Made by a program: the position numbers and the translations under genes
In this document: in pieces, positions 32,796-44,145 of the stretch
How the letters are laid out: each line of letters begins with the position of its first letter
Numbering within the stretch: position 1 is the first letter of the stretch
From: Marasmius tenuissimus
Taxonomy: Eukaryota; Basidiomycota; Agaricomycetes; Agaricales; Marasmiaceae
DNA length: 64,000 nucleotides
Direction: 5' to 3'
Assembly (NCBI GenBank): GCA_029532415.1
Contig: JAQOTA010000053.1
Coordinates: 4,836,001-4,900,000 of the forward strand
The notes under the pieces: model-generated
Database searches by the model: none
Told to the model about the DNA's origin: nothing
Seen by the model: the letters and a program-made list of their open reading frames with translations, nothing else

Positions 32796-33691
32796 ACTTC
32801 GTCTTCGACAATACGCACCCACAGATCTGTCACTCTGACAATAACGATCGGGCTCTCGACGTTGGTACGAAAGCATTCGAAGACCAGTCGACCAAGGTCG
32901 ATGCGCACAAGACACTCAAAACAACAAAACAGCCCCCACGTAGACATGTTCCAACGACGGTTCTCCCATCCCTTCATTCCCATTCACCGATATCAACCAA
33001 ACGACACATAACCTCTGTGAGCTAGGGCATGTGTCCAGTAAAGCACCCAAGTCAATGTCGAATGGCCAAGCCGCAGATTTCCAAAGTCGACTCTTGTTCG
33101 ACGTGTTGGGGATTGCGTTAGGTGGGGTCATTGGGCTCGTTTTGCTTGGGCTGGGGGTATGGTTTTTTATGAAGCGGTGGAAGAGGAATCGGAGGGAAGG
33201 TGTTATGGATTCCCCTTGGTATGGTGGTGCTGGGCATACGTACGCGGCTGTGACGCCTTTCGTTCCAGAAGACGAGCACAGACCATATGTGAATCCTGGA
33301 CTACAACAGCTACGGGGGCCGGGGCTGGGGTAGTAGGAGGGAGAACAAGCACGTTGTATCCGCCGGAGAAACAACGATACTCGAACATGTCCACTTCCTC
33401 ATCCGCTCCTCTTCTCGGCGGTGCATCTGGGTCGGGATCTGGGAGTAGACCACAACACTCACGACACAATCAATCCCAATCAGGTTCCGTCGTTACCCTC
33501 TCCCCACCCGATGTCGAATCTGCATCCCATTACTCGTATTTCGACCCGTATGCCGACCCCTCTTCGAGCAGTAACGACGATTACAGATCCATGAAAGTTG
33601 AACAGCGGTAAATCGTCAACACTACGTATCGGAAGGACGAGGATAGTAGGGTTCAGTATGGGTAGGGTTGGGGAGCATGTCGAGGATAGGA
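32796..33691 (+). pseudogene. Membrane protein family copy with ectodomain deleted
   Basis: Segments align to the gene at 677-2432 in order: DNTHPQI and [12 protein letters not shown] of exon 1, then IQNNKTAPT to LCELGH of exon 2, with intron 1 and the end of exon 1 missing. A deletion joins KAPK to [11 protein letters not shown], removing most of the beta-sandwich. A second deletion joins LLFDV to the membrane helix [15 protein letters not shown], which is intact here. A frameshift near 33300 splits off the tail, still readable as [20 protein letters not shown]. It is complementary to the 16.3-kb copy, which keeps the sandwich and lost the helix. Confidence 0.85.
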
Positions 33692-33755
33692 TTGTATTGG
33701 CCTACGTGATTTACTATGCCCTATGTAGCTACCTCCAACTCTCTCTATCCTACTT

Positions 33756-33860
33756 AGCAGCATGGCGCAGTGGTAGCGCGCGGGGCCCATATTGACCATT
33801 CATAATGAGGCAAATATAGCTGGAACCCCGAGGTCACTTGATCGAAACAAGTTGCTGCTA
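33756..33860 (+). tRNA. tRNA-iMet(CAU): Initiator tRNA-Met (CAT), with 33-base intron
   Basis: The mature sequence is identical to the other three copies. The intron is 33792-33824, the longest of the four. A T5 run at 33886-33890 may end transcription. It follows the membrane protein pseudogene on the same strand. Confidence 0.95.
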
Positions 33861-33911
33861 CTGGTGTCTCAGTATACGACTTGAATTTTTACCCTCATCG
33901 GGCATTAGGTA

Positions 33912-34418
33912 GTTTGCGTGACACGGGTAGCGTGCGAAAAGCATTGCGTCACACGAACCGTTCGATATTTTTCATGATTTTGCGTTGCGTGCGGCCACCA
34001 CGACCTAAAAAATTCATGTTCATCTTCCATTGAAAATCATGATGACCCAACAGTATACAGTGCAGAGAGATATAAAATTGCTCGTACCACACCGAAATCC
34101 TTTTCTTTCTCGCTAACTTCACCATAGATGCCCGCTCAACACAACCTCGGCACGAACGATACGCTGGCTGATGACGTCAAGGTCAAAGTCTTGTCAGTCT
34201 GCAGCCCCTCCTGGTCGGTCTAGCGACAAATCGTTGTATATTTGATGGCTGAGAGCCTAAAATACTTTGCTTTGAGGGCATTTGAATCAGGAGTATTGCT
34301 GCAGGATTAGAGGAACTGAGTGAGTTTCAAGATGGTCTCACGCAACGCAAAATCATGCAAAATATCGAACGGTTCGTGTGACGCAATGCTTTTCGCACGC
34401 TACCCGTGTCACGCAAAC
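33912..34418. mobile_element. TA-flanked inverted-repeat element, 507 bp
   Basis: The ends starting GTTTGCGTGACACGGG are inverted copies over about 80 bases with one mismatch (33912-33991 and its counterpart ending 34418). TA dinucleotides flank both sides (33910-33911 and 34419-34420), as expected for Tc1/mariner-type insertion. The interior has a TATA box (34071) and an ATG at 34128 opening a 25-codon frame (MPAQHNLGTND) that runs into GTCAGT, like a captured promoter and first exon. Confidence 0.8.
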
Positions 34419-34420
34419 TA

Positions 34421-35569
34421 CACGGCCAGGAATGAATTAGGCGTTCCGTATAAGCCCTGTAAAATATGCCGAGCATATTGCTGAGATATGTGGGCGACGT
34501 ATCCACGATATGGTGGCCATATCTTGGTTCCTGGGTCACGTCACGCATGAGAATGTCACTTGTGACCTATGAAGGTCGTTGTCGTCGTTGTCGTTGTCAC
34601 CGCCGCCGCTGCTGGACCACTGGTCGACCTGAATTTTGAGCTGCTTGTATTTTTGATCAAAGACTATATTCAGACTATTTGGGTACATGCGTGGTGGTAG
34701 GGTACTTGTAAATTAAGAAAATATGTTTAGCCAAATTCCAATCCTCCCCCAGCTCGCCGGCGACCTGACCCTTCATCAATCCACCGACAACTGTCCTTGA
34801 TGTTGCATGCAACTTGGGCTTGGCTGTGGTTAGGTATTATCAGCAGGAACCATGATATGAGAGTGCAGAGTAGGAACTTACCTTGATGAACCAGAAAGGG
34901 CCTTATAGAATTTTCACCGAGTCCGAGCGGCGAACATGAGAGTTGGAAGGAAAGTGGGCAAACAGCCGTGACACGTATCGAGGCTTCGCAATGTTTGTGT
35001 CTCTTTGTTCCATGTTGAACTTCGCTTGCCTGTCAGGCGCAGCCGCTTCTGACTTGTCCTTTGCCTCTGACCCGCATGTTCATTCTCTATCTCTCAACGC
35101 TCTTCTCACTCTCTTGAGTAAGTTTCCGCTGTATGCCATACTACATCCCCGAATTGCTGACAAGCTCCTTAATAGTGCTGCATACCAAATCGGGGACAGT
35201 TGTCGGTGGATTGATGAAGGGTCAGGTCGCCGGCGAGCTGGGGGAGGATTGGAATTTGGCTAAACATATTTTCTTAATTTACAAGTACCCTACCACCGTG
35301 CATGTACCCAAATAGTCTGAACATAGTCTTTGATCAAAAATACAAGCAGCTCAAAATTCAGGTCGACCAGTGGTCCAGCAGCGGCGGTGGTGACAACGAC
35401 AACGACGACAACGACCTTCATAGGTCACAAGTGACATTCTCATGCGTGACGTGACCCAGGAACCAAGATATGGCCACCATATCGTGGATACGTCGCCCAC
35501 ATATCTCGGCAATATGCTCGGCATATTTTACAGGGCTTATACGGAACGCCTAATTCATTCCTGGCCGTG
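34421..35569. mobile_element. TA-flanked element with 376-bp inverted arms, 1149 bp
   Basis: The left arm 34421-34796 and right arm 35194-35569 are near-perfect inverted copies of equal length beginning CACGGCCAGGAATG, with a 397-bp spacer. TA lies on each side (34419-34420 and 35570-35571). It abuts the 507-bp element and shares its TA. No transposase frame is present, so it is non-autonomous. The single strand would fold into a long hairpin. Confidence 0.85.
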
Positions 35570-35571
35570 TA

Positions 35572-36437
35572 CCTATTGATACTTAGCACGCTTCATCATC
35601 ATGTGCCGACTTATACGGAACTAGTCCTGCGACAGTTTTTTTATGGCGATGATCGCCACAGCCATGTTCAGTCAGACTCACCAGTCATTCGCCAGTGGCA
35701 TAGCGACCCACCGAATTCTACCATGCAGACCAAGAAATTTCTTACCAATTATCATCATCAACTTCAATCATTACATGTCTCTTTGTCGGAACTTTCGCTT
35801 TCCTCAGAATTCTGGCACTGAAAGTAGGCAAACCCTTTCCCAGATCTAGGACATCGCGACCCATCTGAAACGGAGCCGCGTTTTGGAGGAGAATGGCGGT
35901 GGACTTGATGGAGTATGGGACAGACTCAGGACGTTTCGAACGCTAAAAGGGCAGGTTTCCGTGTTTACAAACAGTATTGGGGCCCAGGGGATCGTGATTA
36001 GAAGGCTGTGGTCAACGAGGCTGAGGCCAGGGAAGTTGGGATGCCTTGTGATGCTGACTTGGTGAAAACAATGAGCGTTTTTTTCTCTCTTCTTTTCGTT
36101 CAAGGGAATGGGTTTGGATCCCCGACGCCCTCGCAATGGTCGCGGAAGCCAAGGTCCCTCCAAATTTAACGATTCTTTCCAAGACACGCATTGCATTGGA
36201 CTTTCTTCGTCGATTGGGGAGCACTAACCGCTCGTGTGAAACTATTTCGCTACAGCATCGTTACAGGTTCACTGTGCATCACCATCAGTACGATCAGGTA
36301 TGATCTTGTAAAAATAGGCTTCTTGTACCTTTCTATATTCTTGGATGCCGGTGAGTAGTTATAAATGACCTGGTCAGCGACCTTGGATTGTCATCCAGAC
36401 CTTCCGTTACCTATCTACTCGTCCTTCGGGTTTCTCG
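35572..36437. other. No gene recognised
   Basis: This is the interval between the inverted-repeat element and the seven-helix protein gene. It probably includes that gene's promoter. No motif-bearing frame is seen. Confidence 0.4.
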
Positions 36438-38246
36438 ATGTCCTCCAATGACGAATTCGATCTGGCACCTTACCTCAAAGTCGATCAAATCGTCACTCGA
36501 CCGGTTTCTACCCTCACGGTGAGTTTCTTTGATCCGGCAAACGTTTTGACCATACCTGATCCTCACATGCGCATCGCATACTAAGGTACTGTTTTTCCTA
36601 TATGGTTCGTGGGGGCCCTCTTCTTCTCGGGAGACTCACTTGTTGAGCTGCGACTCCGCAGGCATTCACGTTGTGATATCTGGGTTGGCCATTCACGTTC
36701 TGCTAGTACGCCGTGATGGTCGTGGTGCCAGTGCATCCAAACTGTATCTGCCGTGCACCATAGCTCTCCTTGTGCTCATAACTGTCTACGCCGGCTTGAA
36801 TGCTTGGGAATACTCCCGTGAAGCAAGTATCCAGTTTGGTGCTGCGTCAACCAAGGATTACGGCCCATTCCGAACGTTTCTGTTCGGAGATTTTGGGAAG
36901 ATTGCTTGGAGGTGAGTACACCATGATTGGTCCAGCCGATACCTGACCGCTCGTCACCATTGTAATGCCATTTCTTAAACAGTACGACGGTCTCTATGAT
37001 TTCGAACTTTATGAAGTACATATGCACTCTTGAACCCCTCGAATCACCGCTCACTAACCTCCCGCTCCCACAGTGTAATTGCCGATACGATGCTGGTTTG
37101 TCGTCGACTTTGGGGTCTTGCTTCTAGGGAGACTTAATGTTTCCTCCAGATCCACCGTTGCTATGTCATTTGGAACTCCAACAAACTCGTCCTTTGTCCA
37201 CTTGTCTTTATTGCCTTTGTTTTGAACGGTAGCCCCTCTTCGAATATTCTACACCCTTCAAAACTCTGGTGCTGATACCATCCCTAGGTATAGATCTGGC
37301 ATGCATCGTCGCAGATGCTGTTGGACTTAGTAACCCTTCAGGGGGAATCATCACGGCGAAAGCCTTTTCAATCGACCACGCAACATTGGTAGCCATCGCC
37401 TTTTTCCAGCTGGTGTTGGCGTTCATGACAGGTACGTACAACTAAGAATACCCGTTGAATCAGTTCAGAACGGTGTATCGGAAATCATCACATCTAGGGG
37501 GCCGAATTTGGTGGATTACCCGTCGAGCACAAAAGTTAACGGGCCAGTCAGCGAATACGACGTACACGACTATCGTGTCTATCATGTGTGCTTTGTTTCA
37601 CGACACAACCTCAATATCTTCTGTACTCACCCAGAGAACGTTAGACTCGAGTCTGGATTTCTATACGCAGCCACCCTGATCGGCTATGCGATTTACGAAT
37701 TCTTATCGCAAGGTGCTACAAATGGACTGGTACCCTTCGATCCCACCATTGCGGTGGTTCCAATGTCTGTAAGTTACCTTCACAAAGCTTCCCAGCCAGA
37801 ACCCGACCTTCTCATTCCGTTCCAATGTTCAGGGCCTCGCTCCTACGTTGGTTATCGTCCGAGTGGCGTACCACAAATCTGTGGACAGTGTCCAGCAGAT
37901 GATGACGACGTTACAGTTCGCTGAAGGACGGGAGGACGAGCAACAGTCTGAGTCAACTGCCGCCGGACAGACTCCCGTTGATATACGAGGTGGTATTCGT
38001 GTCAGGGTAGATCACGATTCTTCTCCGTCGTCGCGGAAGAGAAGCCAGTGGAAGTTTGATACAACGATCCATGTTGTATTCGAGGTGCCCGGATTCGTGC
38101 TACAAATTTTGGTGTACGCCCTTCAACCCCACGACCGGCTTTATGGTCTCTGTTTCTTCCATACCCGTTCTCACTCTCATCCTCGTAATCGTATGGCATT
38201 GGGTGGCTCGGCTCGTTTGCCTATTTTCGCGTGTAGGGTGATCTAG
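36438..38246 (+). CDS. Seven-helix membrane protein, Agaricomycete family
   Basis: Exons run from MSSNDEFDLAPYL (36438-36518) through many small exons with good GT-AG sites. Hydrophobic segments include VLFFLYGIHVVISGLAIHVLL, LYLPCTIALLVLITVYAGL, NVIADTMLIHRCYVIWNS, LVLCPLVFIAFVL, DLACIVADAVG, ATLVAIAFFQLVLAFMT and FLYAATLIGYAIYEFL. A hydrophilic tail follows (from ESTAAGQTP). The pattern IHRCYVIWNS and GGRIWWITRRA is typical of a large unnamed family of seven-helix proteins in mushrooms. No ligand or G-protein evidence is available. I see no break in the frame. The exact 3' end is uncertain, because a further intron after 38090 is possible. Confidence 0.72.
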
Positions 38247-38399
38247 AATCATTGAATTTGTTCCCACTGGGTTCGGCTCAGGAGTCAGCGCTCAGACTGC
38301 CAGAACCTGACCATACCACTCACCCGCATCTACTGTATACATCATCTTCTGATAGAGCTCCATTCATGTGCGAGACGTGTCGAGTATGAACTCCGTGTC

Positions 38400-38938
38400 A
38401 GCGTTCTGAGTTTGGAGGAAAATGTGCTGAAACGACTATGAATCCGGTGTCCTGGTGCATCAAGAAGGGAGCCGGTGTCGATCCGAGTCGCGAGCTACGG
38501 CCCCTGAGATACAAGACCGCGAGAGTACGATGTACGGGAGAGTTGTTGGAGTAGAGCTCGATTTCACATCCCGTTCGGACGAAAGATGATCTTCCATTGA
38601 ATACACTCGTGATCAGTGTTCGATTTCGGGTTTCTCTTGCCGAGGTTAATGGGAAAACGTCGACGGAGCTAGTTCTTGTTACGGGAATTTTGCTGTTTCG
38701 GAGTGGATGTAGCTGGATGTAATCGCCTGTACATGTAGGCCCGTTCGTCGAATCAGTAAAACTCGCGAAAATCCCTCTAATCTCAACGCACCTTCGACCT
38801 CGAACCCGAATCACGCCTCTTTCTCCATCCTTTGACCTGAATTGAGACCCAGATTGCCCTTGTTATTCGAGTGATTATGTACCAACCATCGTCGAATTCT
38901 CCGTTTGAGCAGTGGGGACGTGGGGATGCTTCTGACAT
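38400..38938 (-). pseudogene. Relic of the membrane protein family
   Basis: The minus strand starts MSEAS at 38938. In a neighbouring frame it reads VGT, SLE and QGQSG, where the intact gene has [13 protein letters not shown]. After an intron-like gap, CTGDYIQLHPLRNSK stands in place of the GDYILVRG module. Several stops and frame changes are present. The conserved upstream block is at 39016-39061. Confidence 0.6.
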
Positions 38939-39015
38939 TCCTTGAATGGGTATGTGCAAAATATTGACAGAGGCTCTGAAATAGCTGGGTCTGGGGACAT
39001 TTGGCTCCGTGGCCG

Positions 39016-39061
39016 ACGCTGGGTGGAAGAGACGAGGTCGTTGCCCAATGCCGCCCAACGG
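39016..39061 (-). promoter_or_regulatory. Conserved upstream block (second copy)
   Basis: CGCTGGGTGGAAGA, then ACGAGG and TTGCCCA, matches 2471-2515 in sequence and orientation and lies upstream of the relic start at 38938. Confidence 0.5.
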
Positions 39062-39182
39062 TTGACTACTAAATCAACCGAAATGACCTTCGTGTGCATC
39101 GGTTCAGAGTTCGGGAAGGAAATTTCATGTCCACGGTTTCCAGAGTAAGAAGGCAAAAATTGACGGTTGCCTGGAGACCGTG

Positions 39183-39300
39183 TAGGTGGTTGTAGGTGTA
39201 CAACTCAAGACCGGCCACACAAAGCTTGCCGGCGGCCGTGCCCAAAAGTTGACATGTGACACGCCGAGAGATACAAACGTTCAAATTCTCACCGTCATCT
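39183..39300. repeat. Sequence matching both flanks of the CACTA-like element
   Basis: TAGGTGGTTGTAGGTG and CTTGCCGGCGGC match 14920-14970, and ACAAACGTTC with CACCGTCATC matches 16012-16040. It therefore represents the related site without the 998-bp insertion. Confidence 0.65.
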
Positions 39301-39477
39301 CTTGTTGAACGTAACTCTCACAGCTTCAAAAAGCGGGCCAATCTCTCCTTTGATTCTGGACGGTGTGACTATCCGATACATGCGCCTCAAATGACCGTTT
39401 TGAACCAGGCAACCCATGCTCAAAAGTCGGCTTTCGGTCGTCTGGGGACAGAGACTGGCGATAAATATGATGATAGG

Positions 39478-40440
39478 TCGATGAAGATACACTGCAGATG
39501 ATATCGATGGGCTCAATGTGCGAGCTTGTACGAAGGAGAACCGCGATGACGATCCAGGCTTGACGGAGTACTATGCTGACTGGGCATCGTCATACTGGAC
39601 AACAACTCGCTCACGAAGCGAACTTGCAACCCTCGAGGCTTGCTGCGAAATCTTGCACTTGTCCTTGGTGGTGTAGATTCTGAAGCCAACGATGTTGTCA
39701 ATCAACGTTGTGCTGCTGCTGGGAGCTGGACTGTGGGTTTTTGGATATTTGGCGCCGTATACGTATACAGATCTTGGATATTTCCTCGCTTCGGGGGATA
39801 CAGCCTCAACTATTTCTCTTCGCTTTCTCTCATCAGTACCGTCGAACTCCCACAACAACCGTTTCCGAAGCCCTCTCGGGGCCGCGTCCCGAAAATCTCA
39901 ATAGTGGGTCTCAGTATCTCCAAGTCGGAGGTCAAGGTGAGCAAATTTTTCGAACGAGGGCCTTATTCCGATTCTTTCACTAAGATACGGAGAACAGGAT
40001 ATCGATCAAGCTACGGACGACGGATTGGACCGTCAAGAACCGACATTTCATTCTTATTGAGGAGGAGGGGGCAGGGAGGGTGAGATGGGTCTGGGTAAAG
40101 CTGTGGTATTCTTCTACGAACAGGATGTATGTGGATGGGCTGAGATTGACATGTCCAGGTCGTATACATAAGATGCCGGTATGACACCCCTCGCATCGAG
40201 CGAGAAGCACTCATCGGACTCAGGAGAGGGGGTAAGAGGAGGTGAGCATGAAAATTCTGTGGCGTATGGGGGAGTTACGGAAGCAGGAGCAATTGAGACA
40301 GGGTAGCGGAGGGTAGTGGAGGCAGGGACAGGAAACGTCGTGCACACCGGAGGAACAGCAATACGCCGATACACCAACATCTCCATTTCATCTTATCCTC
40401 TCCGAATCAATGCTTCCGCAATATGGCGTTGACCAGAATG
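39478..40440 (+). pseudogene. Plus-strand relic of a related beta-sandwich membrane protein
   Basis: Fragments DDDPGLTEYYADWAS and GAGLWVFGYLAPYTYTDLG resemble the sandwich modules of this class. EHENSVAYGGV and a stretch aligning with [16 protein letters not shown] of the intact gene's tail occur near 40250-40380. All frames contain stops. The membrane helix is not recognisable. Confidence 0.45.
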
Positions 40441-41666
40441 GAGCGCTCGAGCCCCTGATTGGCGAGCCAAAGCCAAAGTCGGCATCGTCAGAATTTTAAT
40501 CCATGGTTCATGAAGGGTCCGGCGATTGTCGAATTGGTGCCTACAAGATACAACAAGCTCTTACAGGTCTAGATCTGTCTCCCGTCTTTGTTTCGTCTCT
40601 ACTTCAGCTTTGGACTCACGATACCTCCGGTCTGCTCACCATAATGCCATGGTCATGCGTTGCGGATCGGAATAATCAGTTTTTCGACACCGTATCAACC
40701 GGAGTCTCAGTCTCAGATTGGGATACACCCTGATACACCACGCTACCCATGGTGCATGGCTGTTGGTCGGCGAGAAGACCGAGACGATAGGAGAACAAGC
40801 GAGGGTGGACCTATGATAGGCCCGCCCGCCAATGAGCGCTTAAGTAACCGTCACTTGACGACGTTTCTTTGTGATTGGATCGGTTACAGGCTCACTCGAA
40901 GGGATGTTTTAAGCTGAATGCCTAAGTGGGAGCTGCAAGTTCGTCTCGCTCACCCTCGAGGTCCCTTCAGACCAACGATTAACTTTTTTTCCCAGCTCGC
41001 CCACCCACAAGTTACCGGTTATAACCCGAGGTGTCGGCTTGACAGACTTATCAGATTTAGGAGTTGTACACACGCTCCGCATGGAATGGATAAGGCAGAG
41101 TAGCGTGCTCCTGTATGAAAGCCCCTGAGCTGAGCTCGAGGCCTAAGTCTAACCATCCTGATTTTCGTAGGTCTGGTGTCGAACGGCTAGATATGCTGAG
41201 TGAGTGGCGAATCATATAGAATCTGGAGACGATGTATAACTTTCTTTGACCTTCATAGAAATGAAGACACAGCAGTCACGACTCGCAGGCGGACGCGATC
41301 TGTCAGATCGAGGTGATAATCAAGCTGACCGGGACGTCGGCCTTCAACGTCTGGTACCGGCGTGTTTCAGTTGGAAATTGTGAGGATTCGCGCGTAAGGA
41401 GTCTCTCCGGGTCGGAAGGTGACAGTGCGAAGAGCATCTCACTCAAACTTTCACGGGATAATTTGCAGTCGGAAGCACCGCAACAACCTGGCGGTGGTGT
41501 CAAGGGGGTGCCAATGGTTCGGACCCTTTGACAGCTCCGAGTCTCATTAAGTCCTTAACGGGCGGTATTCAGAAGTATGGAGATGCAACTCCTGATCGAG
41601 CTCACTAACTTATATACCTCGCAGATCGGTTCTAGCTTCTCATCGGCCTACCGACCTTTCCCCAAT
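40441..41666. other. Intergenic, upstream of the seven-helix gene
   Basis: No gene is recognised. Positions about 41440-41580 (TCAAACTTTCACG to GTCTCATTAAG) resemble the upstream region of the second seven-helix gene (45590-45965), so the promoter was duplicated with the gene. Confidence 0.5.
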
Positions 41667-43458
41667 ATGACTATCGACACTGGGTTCCCAACTGAATCTC
41701 CGTTCGTAGAGCTCGCTGTGTCCACCGGTGACATCGTCCTTGGAAGCATTGTCTTCGGATTTTTCGTGCGTATCCCTTTTCCTAATACCTATTCGTAATA
41801 CCACACTCATATAACTCCTTCGTAGTTTGGATTCCTGATCCATGTTTTCTGGACGGCCGTTTTGGAGACAAAGAGGGCCGGAAGGGTAAGCGACCCTCGC
41901 ATAGACCTCTACGGCGCAGACCACTTTGAACTCACCATCACGATTACGTTATTTTTTCCGTCTCCTCATAGATTACTGGATATGTCTTCATGATTTGGTT
42001 CGAGATGTTCGGGTAAGTGACAGTTACTGCCTGAGTCCAAGCCCGTGCTGACGAAGTTTTCCCGCAACCAGGAATCTTGGATTTGCGGTTCGTAGTATCA
42101 GTGGCTCAAAATTAGTGCTTGCGCGTTGATTCTAATGGCATATTCAAAGGTTTTGTCCTGGCTTTATCTGTACAAAGTCATCCCCCCACACCTCGCCGTC
42201 TACGCCTCCATTATCATCTGCTGGATCATTCAGGTATGTTATCACTCGTGTCCAGCAGCCAAAGTCGTTCGATACTGAACTACATCCCTTCTGGATTAGG
42301 TTCAATGCTTGATGCTCATCATTGTCAACCGATTGTGCATCCTCCTCACGACCGATCGACAGCGGGTACGTCAATCTCATCGTCTCTCAGCGCTGTGCAC
42401 TGAGACTCAAACTTCGACTTCCATTAGTTCATGTTGAAATCCATCGTCACGCTCATTGTCTTTCTCATATCTGTCTCCTCGGCCTGCATTTGTGCGCCAT
42501 TTCGTACCGGTGCTAGTGTGGGAATTGACTGACCGTGAATTTGTAGGGATCCCTGCTCAATTGCAGATCAATCATGCGTACATCGCGGTGAGCTTCTCCT
42601 TCCTAAATCCCAACTTAGAATTTACCTAAACCGTTCTGCAGCTCAACCACTGGTGGGACAAATTCGAAAAATCGGTCTACCTTTGTGAGTTTTGCTCGAC
42701 GGACGCGTGTTCATTGCTGCCAGTCTAATCTCTGCTCTCGTGCTCTCAGGTTTGGATCTTGCCTTGAACATTATGTTCATCGTCATGGTGAAGAAACGAC
42801 TGGTGAATCACCGTTTGACCAAGTATGCCAAAGTCATGAGGTGAGTACGGTAACGGAGCATGAATCCGGGTCGTCGTCGATCTGATTGTTCCTTCCCTAT
42901 AGATTCAACGAGTATATGATCGTCATCTCGATGGGAATGGATGTCTTACTTATGGGCACGACAACTCTCAAGAACGGCTTCGTTTATTGCCAGTTCCATC
43001 CTGTCGTTTACATGGTCAAACTCTCGATTGAGATGTCCATGTCTCGTACGTCTTTCCTACTTGGAGGTCACTCCATCACTCACAGCTGACAAATGGGCGT
43101 TTTTAGGTCTCCTTATCAAGGTTGCACGTTCATCTGGAATCACCGTGTACGAGGGGGACAAGCAATGGAGTTCCGGTACTAAAGGTGTTGCTACGGCCGG
43201 GGGGACGATGTGAGTTACTTGCCCCTCCTCCCCTCTCCCCTCACTGACGCTTTTTGCAGCTCCGTGCGCGTACAAAATCATGTCATCACGGATCGGGGTA
43301 GCATAGGTTCGGATTTTCTTGTTTATGTGCGTTTCCATAGCTCACACTCCTTCCCGACAGAATTGGCCCCAGAGATCACGCGCACCGCGCGCAAGATGGA
43401 CGACAGTGCGTCCATTGCATCTCAGGATCAATCGGTGACGAAGGTGCAGCAGGTCTGA
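41667..43458 (+). CDS. Seven-helix membrane protein, tandem copy 1
   Basis: About a dozen short exons are separated by 50-70 base introns. The start MTIDTGFP is the family N terminus; an upstream in-frame ATG at 41577 exists but is not conserved. The order of hydrophobic segments is GDIVLGSIVFGFFFGFLIHVFW, ITGYVFMIWFEMFGNLGFA, WLYLYKVIPP to IIICWIIQ, VQCLMLIIVNRLCIL, FMLKSIVTLIVFLISVSSACI, then WIPAQLQINH, LNHWWDKFEKSVYL, CLDLALNIMFIVMV and MIVISMGMDVLLMG, then FVYCQFHPVVYMVKLSIEMSM. The ~90-residue cytosolic tail is polar. This is a widespread Agaricomycete family of unknown role. The copy at 46070 is closely similar exon by exon. Confidence 0.78.
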
Positions 43459-43857
43459 GCTTTGGGAACGGGTTGGCAAATGTGCGGAGTGGACTGCGAT
43501 CGGGATAGAAAAGGCTCGGGGCAGCAGAGATTGGAAGGGTGTTGGCTGCTTATCATGCTCAAGGAGCAAAGTCCGTCATTATCCGTTTGGTTTAGTCTTC
43601 AATAGTTCGAATAAACTACTGGTACACCAGATGCTAGTTTAGCGTTTATATCTTCATAACAATGTCATTCATTCACATACATCACCATGAAGCAGAGCTC
43701 CCTTCCTTCACAATGTACGATGAGTGTGAGTTTGAACACCGTTCAGTTATGCTAGCTGTTCAAGAAGACCATAATCGTCATACGAGAGAAACTGATCAAT
43801 CGAGTCGCTTAAAAGCACTGCTATAGCAAAAGTGCTTTATTATTTGAAAGTTTTATA

Positions 43858-44145
43858 TTATATCCCTGAGTCGCTGGGTACATTGGTGTACTGGGTGAGC
43901 AAGAAATCCATGATGACAACACCGCGTTGGACTTCTGTCAGCCGTTGAATCATGCAATACCGCGAAGCTGCGAAACAAACAGGAGATAGCTGAGAGCTGG
44001 GCAGTACTGAGTAGATAGACGAATCACTGGGGTGGAAGAGGACATGCCATGAGCGTTGAATGACGCAACGTAGTGTTTTGATTGGGAGACTAGAGAGCTC
44101 TAAAGAGAACTCGTAAACATGTCGCCCATTTAACCTGGCGGGCAT
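43858..44145 (-). pseudogene. Possible relic related to the 14-kb membrane protein relic
   Basis: The nucleotide pattern GACGAATC, TGGGTGAAAGAGGACATG (with changes) and a following TGTAG-like end resemble 13970-14045. The protein frames are broken. The assignment is weak. Confidence 0.3.

Noticed and set aside
34943..35263. 106-codon frame spanning the spacer and right arm of the 1149-bp element
   Set aside because: It runs into the inverted arm and shows no transposase motif.
41577..41666. Upstream in-frame ATG of the first seven-helix gene
   Set aside because: The extra residues are not shared with copy 2, while M(T/A)ID at 41667/46070 is the conserved N terminus of the family.
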